A stretch of DNA of 5,488 nucleotides from Methylococcaceae bacterium (lineage in GTDB: Bacteria > Pseudomonadota > Gammaproteobacteria > Methylococcales > Methylomonadaceae), in NCBI GenBank assembly GCA_013140465.1, contig JABFST010000358.1, forward strand, positions 1-5,488, in the 5' to 3' direction. The notes beneath the pieces are model-generated. The model worked only from the letters and a program-made list of their open reading frames with translations, did not search any database and was not told where the DNA came from. This document shows positions 4,704 through 5,488 of the stretch, piece by piece. The position numbers and the translations under genes were made by a program. The first letter of the stretch is position 1; the number at the start of each line of letters is the position of its first letter.

Positions 4704-5488
4704 ATGAATTATTGGTTAGTGCGAGCGAAATGGGGTGTTGAAAATAAAAAGGCTGATTTTATTAATAATGATGAGTGGATTAATGGTTATGCCGATAAAT
4801 ATTTGGAGATTGTTAAGCGGGTTGAGACGGAGGATATTTTGTTGTTGGCGGAGGATTCAACGATTACGCATTATGGGAAGTGTATTGATAACCCGAAAGA
4901 TGGTAGGCATCTGACAGTTGATAAATGGGAACTTTTACAAGAGTATATTTATTTTCCAGCTAAAGGAGCTTATATTAAAACGATTGTTAAAATCAATGAT
5001 AATCAATTAATAAATGAAGCCAATACTGCTATTGAAAATACAATACTTAGTAAAGACATTAAAATCAAAAGCATTGAAATAGAAAATTTCACTGTTTTTA
5101 AGAATAAACATACGTTACATTTTTCTAATGGCTTAAATGTGATTGTTGGTGAAAATGGTACTGGAAAAACTCATTTAATTAAATTACTTTATTCATTATT
5201 AATAAGTTTAAACTATGTTGTAAATGAAGATGCTGGATATTACTATGAAAACAAAATGCTTATTGAGCAAGCCATATCTGAAGCCTTTGATATAAAGTTA
5301 TCTAATATATTCAAGTCTGATAACTTAGATAATTTAATTACTTATAATAAAACTCAAGGTCTTATTGATATAGATTATTATAGTTACTCAATACCAATTA
5401 GGTTAAATCACTCAAGCGTTCACTTTGAACATATTGTTATTAATGAAGAGCTTTCAATAAATATTTCCGAAAAAAGTAGTATTTTAAT
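4704..5488 (+). CDS. EVE/PUA-like domain fused to SMC/RecF-like AAA ATPase (C-terminus off the window)
   Basis: The frame is open for 261 codons to the right edge. Residues 1 to about 95 begin MNYWLVRAKWG, then KRVETEDILLLAE (38-50), then YGKCIDNPKDGRHLTVDKW. This is the layout of EVE/PUA-like domains, which read modified bases: MxYWL start, a 'V--GD-I-L' strand turn, then a '-G-V' strand. Residues about 121-165 are IKSIEIENFTVFKNKHTLHF, then NVIVGENGTGKTHLIKLLY. This is the typical N-terminal half of an AAA_15/AAA_23 (SMC/RecF/OLD-like) ATPase with Walker A GENGTGKT at 149-156. The signature motif, Walker B and any nuclease domain would lie beyond the window. EVE-like domains joined to NTPases occur in modified-DNA restriction systems, so a defence role is likely but inferred. 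Composition shifts to strongly AT-rich from about 4930. Confidence 0.65.
   Translation, partial: MNYWLVRAKWGVENKKADFINNDEWINGYADKYLEIVKRVETEDILLLAEDSTITHYGKCIDNPKDGRHLTVDKWELLQEYIYFPAKGAYIKTIVKINDNQLINEANTAIENTILSKDIKIKSIEIENFTVFKNKHTLHFSNGLNVIVGENGTGKTHLIKLLYSLLISLNYVVNEDAGYYYENKMLIEQAISEAFDIKLSNIFKSDNLDNLITYNKTQGLIDIDYYSYSIPIRLNHSSVHFEHIVINEELSINISEKSSIL

Noticed and set aside
1..5488. CRISPR array, tRNA, rRNA or retron-like element
   Set aside because: No regularly spaced repeats, no cloverleaf or rRNA signatures and no reverse-transcriptase motifs were seen on either strand.

Overview
The window looks like chromosomal DNA of a gammaproteobacterium. The near-complete lysophospholipid transporter (LplT), the paired half-size YeeE/YedE proteins and the E. 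coli-like ThyA all fit this. A methanotroph-type relative (Methylococcales) is a guess from overall protein flavour only; nothing here is diagnostic.

Left part (1-3150) is compact housekeeping DNA. On the minus strand and running off the left edge is lplT. A 330-base gap between divergent genes follows. It holds a strong plus-strand Rho-independent terminator with two further perfect hairpins before it and a possible -10 box, but no credible protein, so a small RNA of about 100 nt is a reasonable reading. Next come two 4-base-overlapping genes for half-size YeeE/YedE sulfur-transport-type membrane proteins (PmpA/PmpB-like). They meet thyA (minus strand) tail to tail with a single base between the stop codons.

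Middle part (3150-4012) has no intact gene and reads as gene decay. On the minus strand is a nearly full-length antitoxin reading frame of the type paired with RelE/HigB-like toxins. It has an in-frame TAG, with recognisable family sequence continuing past it, and it lacks a start codon. A short toxin-like fragment abuts it in another frame. A diverged inverted repeat of about 30 bases (3577-3606 and 3696-3725) lies just beyond. After that come about 290 bases of frame-shifting open stretches that I do not recognise.

Right part (4013-5488) resembles an accessory or defence region. It contains a small solitary Mrr-type endonuclease domain and a 5'-truncated C-terminal piece of a sterol-desaturase/fatty-acid-hydroxylase gene starting at the endonuclease stop codon. 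It ends with the first 261 codons of a protein that appears to join an EVE/PUA-like N-terminal domain to an SMC/RecF-like ATPase with a clear Walker A motif. Base composition turns strongly AT-rich inside this last gene. The dead toxin-antitoxin pair, the Mrr nuclease and the ATPase together suggest a degenerating genomic or defence island placed upstream of thyA; that is inference from content and composition.
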